7,444 nt of DNA from positions 1 to 7,444 of the forward strand of contig CALEIS010000118.1 of the NCBI GenBank assembly GCA_937877675.1, read 5' to 3'. Source of the DNA: an uncultured Clostridia bacterium. GTDB lineage: Bacteria; Bacillota; Clostridia; Oscillospirales; Acutalibacteraceae. The translations under genes were made by a program, and so were the position numbers. This document shows positions 1-6,590 of the stretch, piece after piece. Every line of letters starts with the position of its first letter. The stretch's first letter is position 1. The notes under the pieces were generated by a model. That model did no database searches and was not told where the DNA came from. It was given only the letters and a program-made list of their open reading frames with translations.

Positions 1-666
1 ATGGTTTGTGTTGACGTTCACGATATCCCAGTTGTTGCAGTTGTTGACCCTGATATGATGGCAACAATGCCAAAGGGACTTACAGCAGCAACAGGTATGG
101 ACGCTCTTACACATGCTATTGAAGGTTACATCACAAAGGGTGCTTGGGAACTTTCAGATATGTTCCATATTAAAGCTATTGAAATTATCGCAAAATCACT
201 TCGTGGTGCAGTTGAAAACACAGACGAAGGCAGAGAAGGTATGGCTCTCGGTCAGTACGTTGCAGGTATGGGCTTTAGTAACGTAGGTCTTGGTATCGTT
301 CACTCAATGGCTCATCCTCTTGGTGCTCTCTATGACACACCACACGGTGTTGCAAATGCAATTATCCTTCCAACAGTTATGGAATACAACGCTCCAGCAA
401 CAGGTGAAAAGTACAGAGATATCGCAAAGGCTATGGGTGTTGATGGTGTTGATGCTATGACTCTTGAAGATGCAAGAAAGGCTGCAATCGACGCAGTTAA
501 ACAGCTTTCAGTTGACGTTGGTATCCCAACAGACCTTAAAGAAATCGTTAAGGCAGAAGATATTGACTTCCTTTCACAGTCTGCATTTGATGATGCTTGC
601 CGTCCTGGTAATCCAAGAGACACAAGTGTAGAGGAAATCAAAGAACTCTATCTTTCACTTATGTAA
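1..666 (+). CDS. fucO: Lactaldehyde reductase (iron-dependent alcohol dehydrogenase), 5'-truncated by window edge
   Basis: C-terminal 221 residues of a group III iron-dependent alcohol dehydrogenase closely resembling E. coli FucO, a cytoplasmic enzyme that reduces L-lactaldehyde to 1,2-propanediol with NADH during anaerobic fucose or rhamnose use. The metal-binding set is intact: D34 and H38 in TGMDALTHAIEG, H101 in the VHSMAHPLGA motif, and H115 in DTPHGVANA. These sit at a constant offset of 162 from FucO D196, H200, H263 and H277 (from memory of that sequence), so about 162 N-terminal residues, including the GGGS NAD-binding domain, lie left of the window. The ATG at base 1 is therefore an internal Met, not the start. 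The C-terminal PGNPRDTSVEEIKELY segment is also FucO-like, and the stop is TAA at 664-666. The fold is certain. Lactaldehyde as substrate is inferred; a related propanediol or butanol dehydrogenase is possible. A terminator follows directly, so this ends a transcription unit. Confidence 0.9.
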   Translation: MVCVDVHDIPVVAVVDPDMMATMPKGLTAATGMDALTHAIEGYITKGAWELSDMFHIKAIEIIAKSLRGAVENTDEGREGMALGQYVAGMGFSNVGLGIVHSMAHPLGALYDTPHGVANAIILPTVMEYNAPATGEKYRDIAKAMGVDGVDAMTLEDARKAAIDAVKQLSVDVGIPTDLKEIVKAEDIDFLSQSAFDDACRPGNPRDTSVEEIKELYLSLM

Positions 667-682
667 TTATGAACTAAATCTT

Positions 683-716
683 ATAGGGTAGGAGCTTGCT
701 CCTGCCCTATTTTTTT
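683..716 (+). terminator. Intrinsic terminator of fucO
   Basis: A 12-bp stem (683-694 pairing with 699-710, one T-G wobble) closes on the tetraloop CTTG and runs into an uninterrupted T tract ending at 716. It starts 16 bases after the fucO stop. The other strand has no T run after the hairpin, so it should work only on the plus strand. It isolates fucO from the mannosidase gene. Confidence 0.93.
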
Positions 717-750
717 AAACAAATTTGAGTTTGTCAGAGATTTTTATATA

Positions 751-779
751 TTGAAATATAATATGTATTCTGCTACAAT
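751..779 (+). promoter_or_regulatory. Extended -10 sigma-A type promoter for the beta-mannosidase gene
   Basis: The -35 box is TTGAAA (751-756), followed by a 17-base spacer and the -10 box TACAAT (774-779), with a TG dinucleotide at 771-772 giving an extended -10 (TGCTACAAT). The predicted start lies near 786, leaving a leader of about 27 bases that contains the Shine-Dalgarno AAAGGA (798-803). A second TATAAT at 757-762 lies inside the spacer but lacks a -35 box at proper distance. I saw no clear palindromic operator or catabolite-repression site by eye. Confidence 0.72.
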
Positions 780-812
780 ATATTAAAATAAAAATTCAAA
801 GGAAAATTTGTT

Positions 813-3281
813 ATGAAGACTTATAATCTCAACGGACAGTGGAATATGACTCGTGTAGCAACAGGCGATAAATACGAGGTAAATGTCCCATCTGACAACT
901 ACACTCAGTTACTCGAATTAGGTGCTATTCCTGACCCATATTACAAGGATAATGAAAGTCAAGTTGAATGGGTTGGTCGTGAAGACTGGACTTATGAAAG
1001 AACATTCACACTCGCAGAAGATGACCTTGCAAACAGAAAGGTTTTACTTGTTTGTAAAGCTCTTGATACTCTCTGTAATGTTTATGTGAATGACACTCTT
1101 GTTGGTAAGGGTGAAAATGCACATCTCAAATATGAATTTGATATCAAAGGTGTTGCAAAAGCAGGGGATAATACTCTCAAAATCACATTCTTTGCTCCAA
1201 CAACCTATGCAGAAAAAAGACAAGCAGAAAAGCCAATTCCAAAGAATTGTAATGGTACTGACGGTGCTGCATATATGCGTAAACCACATTGTCATTTCGG
1301 TTGGGACTGGGGTCCACATCTTCCACTTTCAGGTATCACAGATGATATTTGGGTTGAGTGCTTTGATAATCGCCTCACAGATGTTGAAATCAAGCAGATT
1401 CACGAAAATGGCAAGGTAACTGTTAGAATCAACTCTGTTGTTGACGGTGAGGGTGATGTTTCTGCAAAGATTGTATATCCAAATGGCACAGAATTTGCAA
1501 TCGAAAACAATGAAATCGTAATCGAGAACCCTGAACTTTGGTGGACAAAGGAATTAAATCCAGTAGAAAAACAACCACTTTACACAGTAGTTGCAACACT
1601 TGGTGATACTGTGATTACAAAGAAAATCGGTCTTCGTACAATCCGTCTTGACCGTTCAAAAGACCAGTATGGTCACAATTTCTGCTTCTATCTTAACGGT
1701 GTGCCAATTTTCGGTAAAGGTGCTGACTGGATTCTTCCTGACTCACTTATGGGCAGAGTAACAAATAAAACTTACGATTACTACATAGATTCAGCACTTA
1801 GTGCAAACTTCAATATGCTCCGTATTTGGGGTGGTGCTTACTATACACCTGACTATTTCCTTGAGCAATGCGACGAAAAAGGTCTTCTTATCTGGCAGGA
1901 CTTTATGTTCGCTTGTCTTATGTACCCATTCTATGAAGAAGATTTCCTTCAGAATGTGTTAAATGAAATCAGATATCAGATTATGCGAATGAAATCTCAT
2001 CCTTCTCTTTGCCTTTGGTGTGGTAATAACGAGGTTGAAACAATGTTTTCATATATGCCTGAAACAATGAAAATTGTTCAGTGGTATAAAAAATTCTTCT
2101 ATGAAATTCTTAAAGATTTGACAACTGAACTTGACCCGGACACTCCATATATCGAAACATCTCCAATTGGTGATGGATTCCGTAAGGGTGTAACAGGTGA
2201 CGACCACGGTGATACTCATATGTGGACAGTTTGGCATGGTCAAAAACCACTTAACTATTACAGAAGCAGACCTACTCGTTTTTGTAGTGAATTCGGTCTT
2301 GAATCATTACCATCAATGGATGCAGTCCGTCAATTTGCAGAAGAAAGTGACTATTACATCACAAGTGATATTTTTAATTCACACCAAAAATGCAAAAATG
2401 GTAACAGAAAAATGCTCTATTACCTTCTTGAAAAATTCTATGAGCCTGAGAAGTTTGAAGATTTAATCTATATGACAAATCTCATTCAAAAAGAATGTAT
2501 TCAGGATGCAACTGAGCATTGGCGTCGTCATCGTGAGCGTTGCAATGGTTCACTTTTCTGGCAGTATAACGATTGTTGGCAGGCTCCATCTTGGTCAAGT
2601 GTTGACTATACAGGCAAGTGGAAAGCGCTTCAATATGCTGCTCGTCATTTCTTTGAGCCGGTTTGTGTTTCAATTGAAGAAACAGACAAGGATTATAAAG
2701 TATTTATTCTCAATGACACAAGAGAAGATAAAAAATTGACTGTAAGTGTTAAAATTGCAACTCTTGATGGCAAAGTGCTTTATGAGAATAAAAATACCAA
2801 TGACATTGTAAAAAATGTTGTTGCAAATTCAAGGGTATTGTTTGAAACAGGCAATATCGGTGGCAATAAAAAGGATATGTTCATGTCTGTTAAGCTTTAT
2901 GAAAACGGAAATGTTATTTCAGAAAGAACAAAGATTTTTGTGCCTGACCGTGATTTGAAACTTAAAGCCAATACAATTGAAAAGTCAGTTTCTTATGAAA
3001 ATGGTGAGATTATTGTTAAAATGAAATCTCCTGTATTCTGTCGTAGTGTGATGGTGGATATTGAAGATTTCCGTGAACCATTCTCCGATAATTACTTTGA
3101 CTTATTACCAAATGAAGAAAAAATCGTTACAGTTAAAGCAGACAAGATGTACGATGTAACAGTAAAATCTCTTGCAGATATTCCTGTTAAAGGTTCAAAA
3201 CTCAAGACTGCACTTTTCAGAGCCAAATTTTTTGCAGAACCTGAAAATCTTGCTAACTGGTTCTATTACACAATGAATTGA
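813..3281 (+). CDS. Glycoside hydrolase family 2 beta-mannosidase, cytoplasmic
   Basis: Complete 822-residue GH2 enzyme predicted to remove terminal beta-mannose from mannobiose and other short beta-mannosides. Domains in order: N-terminal jelly-roll sugar-binding domain (about 1-185) with the mannosidase hallmark GWDWGPH (163-169); Ig-like sandwich (about 186-285); TIM barrel (about 286-620) with RIWGGAYY (337-344), WQDFMFACLMYP (361-372), acid/base E407 in WCGNNE, nucleophile E493 in CSEFG, and FWQYNDCWQAPSWSS (582-596); then beta-rich C-terminal Ig-like domains (about 620-822). The spacing of 86 between the glutamates fits the roughly 90 known in this family, which separates it from GH2 beta-galactosidases and glucuronidases. 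There is no signal peptide, so it should act inside the cell on imported oligosaccharides. ATG 813 follows AAAGGA at 798-803 at good distance. No mannan transporter, phosphorylase or regulator is adjacent, so the physiological substrate (plant mannan or N-glycan fragment) is not shown here. Confidence 0.93.
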   Translation: MKTYNLNGQWNMTRVATGDKYEVNVPSDNYTQLLELGAIPDPYYKDNESQVEWVGREDWTYERTFTLAEDDLANRKVLLVCKALDTLCNVYVNDTLVGKGENAHLKYEFDIKGVAKAGDNTLKITFFAPTTYAEKRQAEKPIPKNCNGTDGAAYMRKPHCHFGWDWGPHLPLSGITDDIWVECFDNRLTDVEIKQIHENGKVTVRINSVVDGEGDVSAKIVYPNGTEFAIENNEIVIENPELWWTKELNPVEKQPLYTVVATLGDTVITKKIGLRTIRLDRSKDQYGHNFCFYLNGVPIFGKGADWILPDSLMGRVTNKTYDYYIDSALSANFNMLRIWGGAYYTPDYFLEQCDEKGLLIWQDFMFACLMYPFYEEDFLQNVLNEIRYQIMRMKSHPSLCLWCGNNEVETMFSYMPETMKIVQWYKKFFYEILKDLTTELDPDTPYIETSPIGDGFRKGVTGDDHGDTHMWTVWHGQKPLNYYRSRPTRFCSEFGLESLPSMDAVRQFAEESDYYITSDIFNSHQKCKNGNRKMLYYLLEKFYEPEKFEDLIYMTNLIQKECIQDATEHWRRHRERCNGSLFWQYNDCWQAPSWSSVDYTGKWKALQYAARHFFEPVCVSIEETDKDYKVFILNDTREDKKLTVSVKIATLDGKVLYENKNTNDIVKNVVANSRVLFETGNIGGNKKDMFMSVKLYENGNVISERTKIFVPDRDLKLKANTIEKSVSYENGEIIVKMKSPVFCRSVMVDIEDFREPFSDNYFDLLPNEEKIVTVKADKMYDVTVKSLADIPVKGSKLKTALFRAKFFAEPENLANWFYYTMN

Positions 3282-3284
3282 TTC

Positions 3285-3313
3285 TTGACTAATTATTAAA
3301 AAACAAATATAAT
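3285..3313 (+). promoter_or_regulatory. Near-consensus sigma-A type promoter for the lipoprotein gene
   Basis: TTGACT (3285-3290), exactly 17 bases, then TATAAT (3308-3313). This is the strongest promoter match in the window and begins four bases after the mannosidase stop. The expected transcription start is near 3320, giving a leader of about 26 bases. No terminator is visible between the two genes, so read-through from the mannosidase gene is also possible. Confidence 0.8.
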
Positions 3314-3330
3314 TACTCTGTAATTGAATG

Positions 3331-3336
3331 AAAGGA
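3331..3336 (+). promoter_or_regulatory. Ribosome binding site that fixes the lipoprotein start
   Basis: AAAGGA lies 9 bases before ATG 3346. The in-frame ATG at 3328 overlaps the region just before this site and has no Shine-Dalgarno of its own, so the later start is chosen. It also gives a clean lipoprotein signal beginning MKK. Confidence 0.8.
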
Positions 3337-3345
3337 TTGATATTC

Positions 3346-3957
3346 ATGAAAAAAGTAGTTGCACTTTTATTGGTTGTGGCTTTAGTTTTTGCTTTTGCAT
3401 CATGTAAAAAGAATGAAGCTACTGAAGAAACCACAACGGGTGTACCTTTCGATAAAGAAGTTCTTGCAGCTAACTGGCAGGATGGTTCTATCACATTTGA
3501 AAACGGAAATACAGTAACTTTACCTTGTGATTTAAGCAGTTTTCTCAGAGAATCCGGTCTTACTCTTCAGAATGCAGATAAATGGGAGACTAAAAAAGTA
3601 GCAGCAGGTAAGTCAGAAACATTACGTCTTTTTAAGGGTACGGATACAGAGATTAATATTACTTGTGAAAATCCATCTAAAGAAGAAGTTGCAATCACTA
3701 ATACAAAGGTTGTAAAATTTAGCTTTAAACGTGGTAGCAGTGATACTTTACCAGGCAATAAATTGCTTAAGTTTGCAGGTACATTAACAGTTAATGCAAG
3801 CAGAACTGAAGTTGAAGAAGTTTTAGGTACAGGTAACGTTGGTAGCCGTGGAATTGTTACTTATGAAGAAACAAATTCAGCAAACAAAAAATTTGAGTTA
3901 AAAATCACATACGGTGACAATAACCTTATAAGTAATGTTTCATATGAAATAGTATAA
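3346..3957 (+). CDS. Small secreted lipoprotein of unknown function
   Basis: 203 residues. Residues 1-20 form a lipoprotein signal: Lys-Lys, a hydrophobic core, and a lipobox FASC with C20 as the lipidation site. The mature protein should be anchored to the outer face of the membrane. A polar Thr/Glu-rich linker (21-34) leads to a beta-rich domain. Two halves can be seen: residues 48-127 carry ITFENGNTVTLPCDLSSFL followed by a segment ending in TNTKVVKFSF, and residues 133-203 carry DTLPG, then a stretch resembling the 'threshold' motif of small BamE/SmpA-like periplasmic folds (TEVEEVLGTGN), then TY, KITYGDNN and a final beta strand. I recall similar bipartite lipoproteins in gut Clostridia but cannot name a family, and the fold is inference. 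Mature cysteines besides C20 are C61 and C107. It has its own promoter and a terminator directly behind it, so it is a single-gene unit. Confidence 0.85.
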   Translation: MKKVVALLLVVALVFAFASCKKNEATEETTTGVPFDKEVLAANWQDGSITFENGNTVTLPCDLSSFLRESGLTLQNADKWETKKVAAGKSETLRLFKGTDTEINITCENPSKEEVAITNTKVVKFSFKRGSSDTLPGNKLLKFAGTLTVNASRTEVEEVLGTGNVGSRGIVTYEETNSANKKFELKITYGDNNLISNVSYEIV

Positions 3958-3962
3958 TAAAA

Positions 3963-3995
3963 AGGCTGTAAGTTTTTCTTACAGCCTCTTTTTTT
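3963..3995. terminator. Bidirectional intrinsic terminator between convergent genes
   Basis: A perfect 10-bp stem (3963-3972 with 3978-3987) around a TTTTT loop is followed on the plus strand by C and seven T (3989-3995). On the minus strand the same hairpin is followed by TTTTATTAT, a usable but interrupted U tract. It therefore likely ends both the lipoprotein transcript and the mtaB transcript. Its plus-strand T run overlaps the mtaB stop codon (3994-3996). Confidence 0.88.
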
Positions 3996-5271
3996 ATTCA
4001 CTAATACAAAAATCATCTTCTACCTTGGTGATTTTTATTTTTTTGATTTCTCCGACAATTCCATTGGAAAGTTTAACCGGTGTGTAATTTGGTGTGTAGC
4101 CGAAATACACATCATTTTTTTGCTTTTCTTCAATAAGCACTGATAATTCTTTGCCGATTTGTGCTTTGAGAAAATCGTTTCTGATTTTTTCTGCAACAAT
4201 GGAAAGTTCATTTACTCTTTGTGCTTTCACACTTTTTTCAATCTGTCCGTCCATTCTGTCTGCAACAGTGCCACTTCTTCGTGAGTAGGGGAAGATATGT
4301 ATTTTCTCAAAACCGACTTTTTCTGCAAATGCCTTTGTGATTTCAAAATCTTCGTCAGTTTCTTGTGGAAAACCTACCATAATATCCGTTGTGAGAGTAC
4401 AATCTTTGAACTCTTTTCTTAGTTTCTGACAAAGTGAGTAGTATTCATCACTTGTGTAGTGACGATTCATCTTTTTGAGAATTTTATCGCAACCACTTTG
4501 TAATGAAATATGGAATTGTGGACAGAGCTTTTCACACTTAGCAAGTTTCTCAATAAGTTCGTCTGTTATATGGTCAGGTTCAAGTGAACCTAAACGAATT
4601 CTTTCAACTTTTGGGTTTTCACTTACAGCAAAAACTGCGTCTGCAAGGTTTAATTCTGTACCCTTGCCATATGCTGAAAGGTTAATCCCTACAAGTACGA
4701 TTTCACGGTATCCGTTATCTGTAAGAGCTTTAACTTCATTTTTAATATCTTCAATTGGCTTCCAACGAACTCGACCACGAGCCTTTGGAATAATGCAATA
4801 TGAACAAAATCTGTCACAACCATCTTCAATTTTTAAAATTGCACGTGTTCTTTCTTCAAAACGGCTAATGCCTGATGAAACAAGTGCTTCACCACTTTGA
4901 TGTTGCTCCATGTTTAATGTTCTGCAAGAGCTTGAAAAATACTCAGTTAATGAAGAAACAAGGAATTTGTTGTTTTTGTTACCAAGAACAATATCTGCCT
5001 CGATAAGTTTCTCTGCCATTTCAGGGAATGATTGTGGCATACAACCTGTAAGTACAACTGTACCTTCAGGATATTTCTTTTTATAATGACGGACACATTG
5101 ACGAGTTTTTCTGTCACTTTCACTTGTAACGGTACAAGAATTTATGACGAAAATATCAGCCGTATTTTCATCTTCCGTTATTTCATATCCGTTTTTTGTT
5201 AATTGTTCACGCATTTCTTGAGTTTCATATTGATTGACCTTGCACCCAAGAGTGTGGAAAAATACTTTCAT
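3994..5271 (-). CDS. mtaB: tRNA t6A37 methylthiotransferase MtaB
   Basis: Radical-SAM enzyme of 425 residues that adds a methylthio group to N6-threonylcarbamoyladenosine at position 37 of tRNAs reading ANN codons, giving ms2t6A. Domains in order: N-terminal MTTase domain (1 to about 115), starting MKVFFHTLGCKVNQYET, with cluster ligands C10, C46 (INSCTVT) and C77 (TGCMPQ); radical SAM core (about 140-365) with C152, C156 and C159 in CDRFCSYC, then IPKARGR; and a C-terminal TRAM RNA-binding domain (about 372-425). The six cysteines for two [4Fe-4S] clusters are present. The N-terminal signature and the CDRFCSYCIIPKARG pattern favour MtaB over MiaB or RimO. Its length is close to that of B. 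subtilis YqeV. The start chosen is ATG at 5271-5269, preceded by AGGTGAG; an upstream in-frame ATG would add 15 unrelated residues. It converges on the lipoprotein gene and diverges from the carboxypeptidase gene. Confidence 0.95.
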   Translation of the reverse strand: MKVFFHTLGCKVNQYETQEMREQLTKNGYEITEDENTADIFVINSCTVTSESDRKTRQCVRHYKKKYPEGTVVLTGCMPQSFPEMAEKLIEADIVLGNKNNKFLVSSLTEYFSSSCRTLNMEQHQSGEALVSSGISRFEERTRAILKIEDGCDRFCSYCIIPKARGRVRWKPIEDIKNEVKALTDNGYREIVLVGINLSAYGKGTELNLADAVFAVSENPKVERIRLGSLEPDHITDELIEKLAKCEKLCPQFHISLQSGCDKILKKMNRHYTSDEYYSLCQKLRKEFKDCTLTTDIMVGFPQETDEDFEITKAFAEKVGFEKIHIFPYSRRSGTVADRMDGQIEKSVKAQRVNELSIVAEKIRNDFLKAQIGKELSVLIEEKQKNDVYFGYTPNYTPVKLSNGIVGEIKKIKITKVEDDFCISE

Positions 5272-5275
5272 AATC

Positions 5276-5281
5276 TCACCT
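5276..5281 (-). promoter_or_regulatory. Ribosome binding site that fixes the mtaB start
   Basis: Read on the minus strand, AGGTGA then GATT then ATG. This matches the GGTGA end of the anti-Shine-Dalgarno complement. It sets the start at 5271 in place of the upstream in-frame ATG at 5316, which would begin MKISKNMLQ and is not seen at the front of this family. Confidence 0.75.
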
Positions 5282-5288
5282 AAAATAC

Positions 5289-5316
5289 ATTGTAACATAT
5301 TTTTTGAAATTTTCAT
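5289..5316 (-). promoter_or_regulatory. Candidate promoter for mtaB (extended -10)
   Basis: On the minus strand: ATGAAA (plus coordinates 5311-5316), a 16-base spacer, then TGTTACAAT, in which TACAAT is at 5294-5289 with an extended -10 TG. The predicted start near 5282 leaves only about 10 bases of leader, with the Shine-Dalgarno at the very 5' end. That is tight, so the real start may differ by a few bases or a further promoter may exist inside the dacF region. Confidence 0.5.
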
Positions 5317-5321
5317 ATACT
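5291..5321 (+). promoter_or_regulatory. Weak candidate promoter for the carboxypeptidase gene
   Basis: TATACT (5316-5321) is an acceptable -10 box and would start RNA near 5328, about 33 bases before the ATG. No good -35 box lies 16-18 bases upstream; the best is TGTAAC (5291-5296) at 19 bases. The TTGAAA at 5304-5309 is at the wrong distance from any -10. The gene may need an activator or use a different sigma factor. Confidence 0.3.
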
Positions 5322-5342
5322 AATTTGTCCTGTTCATATACT
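5312..5342. repeat. 10-bp direct repeat with 21-bp period in the mtaB-dacF divergent region
   Basis: TTCATATACT occurs at 5312-5321 and again exactly at 5333-5342. The period is 21 bases, close to two helical turns, so both copies would face the same side of the DNA. The first copy overlaps the candidate mtaB -35 box and contains the candidate dacF -10 box. The second lies between that -10 and the dacF Shine-Dalgarno. It could be a tandem operator or chance in AT-rich DNA. Confidence 0.6.
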
Positions 5343-5348
5343 TTTTTT

Positions 5349-5354
5349 GGAGGG
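5349..5354 (+). promoter_or_regulatory. Ribosome binding site that fixes the carboxypeptidase start
   Basis: GGAGGG sits 6 bases before ATG 5361. The in-frame ATG at 5355 directly abuts the site, leaving no spacer, and the ATG at 5304 has no site. ATG 5361 also gives a standard signal peptide beginning MKK. Confidence 0.82.
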
Positions 5355-5360
5355 ATGAGC

Positions 5361-6512
5361 ATGAAAAAGATAATATCTATTGTGTTATGTATATTTATGA
5401 CACTATCAATGTGTGTTATAGCAACTGCAAAGGAAGAAACAGTAGCAGGGACAATATCGGCAAAATCAGCAATTCTAATGGAAATATCAACAGGCAAAGT
5501 CCTTATGGAATTAAATCCGGATGAACAACTTTCACCAGCATCAATAACAAAGGTTATGACAATTTTATTAACCTTTGAAGCCTTGGAATCAGGTGAAATT
5601 ACATTGGAAGACCGTGTTACAGCAAGTCGTAATGCATCCTCAAAAGGTGGGTCACAGATATGGCTTAAAGAAGGGGAAGTGATGACTGTACATGAACTTT
5701 TAAAAGCCACAGTTATTGCAAGTGCAAATGACGCTTGTACAGCACTTGGTGAATATATTTCAGGTGACGAAACTTCTTTTGTTGCATTGATGAATAAACG
5801 AGCAAAGGAACTTGGAATGAACAATACTTGCTTTGAAAATTGTTCAGGACTTGACGATACTGTTACAAATCATTATTCAACAGCAAGGGATGTTGCTATA
5901 ATGAGTTGTGAACTTATGAAACATGAGAAGGTCAAAGAATATACAACAATTTGGATGGATAGCCTTCGTGGTGGGGATACCCAACTTGTTAATACAAATA
6001 AACTTATCCGCTACTATGACGGTGCAACAGGTCTTAAAACAGGCACAACCTCAAAGGCAGGATATTGTGTAACTGCAACAGCAGAACGTGGTGGTATGGA
6101 GCTTGTGGCAGTGGTTCTTGGTAGTGATAATAGTTCAGAAAGATTTGAGGATGCAAAGAAAATGCTTAACTGGGGTTTTGCTAATTATGAAATTTGCCAA
6201 CCAGAAATTGATATGTCACTTATTACTGATGTGACAGTGCTTTATGGAAAAGAGAGTGTGTTAAAACCCATTGTGGAAGCACCACGAAAAATACTCGTAA
6301 AAAAGGGTGAAGGGGATAAGATAACACAACGAATAGATTTGTGTGTGGATGTCCATGCTCCTGTAGAAAAAAATCAGACTTTGGGGAAAGTGTATTTCGA
6401 GATGAATGGTGAAATTTTGGACGAATGCAGGATTTTAAGTGATAAGAATTATGAACGTCGTGATGTGTGGTTTGTATTTTCACTTTTGTGGTCCACTTTT
6501 GCAAAAAAATAA
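5361..6512 (+). CDS. dacF: Serine-type D-Ala-D-Ala carboxypeptidase (S11 family, DacF-like penicillin-binding protein)
   Basis: 383 residues. This exported low-molecular-weight penicillin-binding protein removes the terminal D-Ala from peptidoglycan pentapeptides and so limits cross-linking. Residues 1-23 form a Sec signal peptide with an ATA cleavage site before K24. The penicillin-binding domain (about 30-275) holds all three active-site motifs: SITK (nucleophile S61, base K64), SAN (S121-N123) and KTG (K226-G228). ANDACTALGEYISG and GATGLKTGTTSKAGYC are typical of the DacF/DacB group, as opposed to class A or B transpeptidases. A beta-rich C-terminal domain (about 285-360) follows, ending in the aromatic, basic tail RRDVWFVFSLLWSTFAKK, which fits the amphipathic membrane anchor usual in these enzymes. 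The symbol rests on family resemblance; dacA or dacB paralogues cannot be excluded, and I see no sporulation partner genes. No terminator separates it from pgi, so some read-through is possible. Confidence 0.93.
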   Translation: MKKIISIVLCIFMTLSMCVIATAKEETVAGTISAKSAILMEISTGKVLMELNPDEQLSPASITKVMTILLTFEALESGEITLEDRVTASRNASSKGGSQIWLKEGEVMTVHELLKATVIASANDACTALGEYISGDETSFVALMNKRAKELGMNNTCFENCSGLDDTVTNHYSTARDVAIMSCELMKHEKVKEYTTIWMDSLRGGDTQLVNTNKLIRYYDGATGLKTGTTSKAGYCVTATAERGGMELVAVVLGSDNSSERFEDAKKMLNWGFANYEICQPEIDMSLITDVTVLYGKESVLKPIVEAPRKILVKKGEGDKITQRIDLCVDVHAPVEKNQTLGKVYFEMNGEILDECRILSDKNYERRDVWFVFSLLWSTFAKK

Positions 6513-6522
6513 TAAAATTCTA

Positions 6523-6551
6523 TTGAAAAATATATAGTTTTAGGGTAAAAT
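6523..6551 (+). promoter_or_regulatory. Sigma-A type promoter for pgi
   Basis: TTGAAA (6523-6528), a 17-base spacer, then TAAAAT (6546-6551). The predicted transcription start is near 6558, with a leader of about 33 bases holding the Shine-Dalgarno GAGGA (6576-6580) 10 bases before ATG 6591. It lies wholly in the 78-bp gap after the carboxypeptidase stop. Confidence 0.7.
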
Positions 6552-6590
6552 ATTTAAAACACTATATCAAAAAGCGAGGACTAATCAAAA

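Noticed and set aside
1..3. ATG at base 1 as the start of the alcohol dehydrogenase
   Set aside because: Residues 1-10 align with the middle of FucO (the VCVD-HDIP segment). The nucleotide-binding half is missing, so the gene begins outside the window.
330..641. Minus-strand open frame of 103 codons inside fucO
   Set aside because: It is antisense to strongly conserved coding sequence, shows no family resemblance and has no promoter or ribosome site.
667..812. Riboswitch or small RNA in the longest gap
   Set aside because: The gap is filled by the fucO terminator and a compact promoter with a leader of about 27 bases, too short for a known riboswitch.
1044..1419. Alternative-frame open frames on both strands inside the mannosidase gene
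   Set aside because: Their composition is typical of out-of-frame translation, and the mannosidase frame carries all conserved motifs here.
3195..3494. Minus-strand open frame across the mannosidase-lipoprotein junction
   Set aside because: It overlaps two supported plus-strand genes and a strong promoter, and has no protein-like signature.
4475..4900. Plus-strand 141-codon open frame antisense to mtaB
   Set aside because: It lies opposite the radical SAM core. Its Ser/Arg/Leu-rich composition is the usual shadow of a conserved gene, and no start signals were seen.
5304..5309. TTGAAA as the -35 box for dacF
   Set aside because: At 16-18 bases downstream there is no -10-like hexamer, and the nearby TATACT boxes are at 6 and 27 bases.
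5276..5824. Minus-strand 182-codon open frame opposite dacF
   Set aside because: dacF shows intact SxxK and SxN motifs over this stretch, while the antisense product has no recognisable feature.
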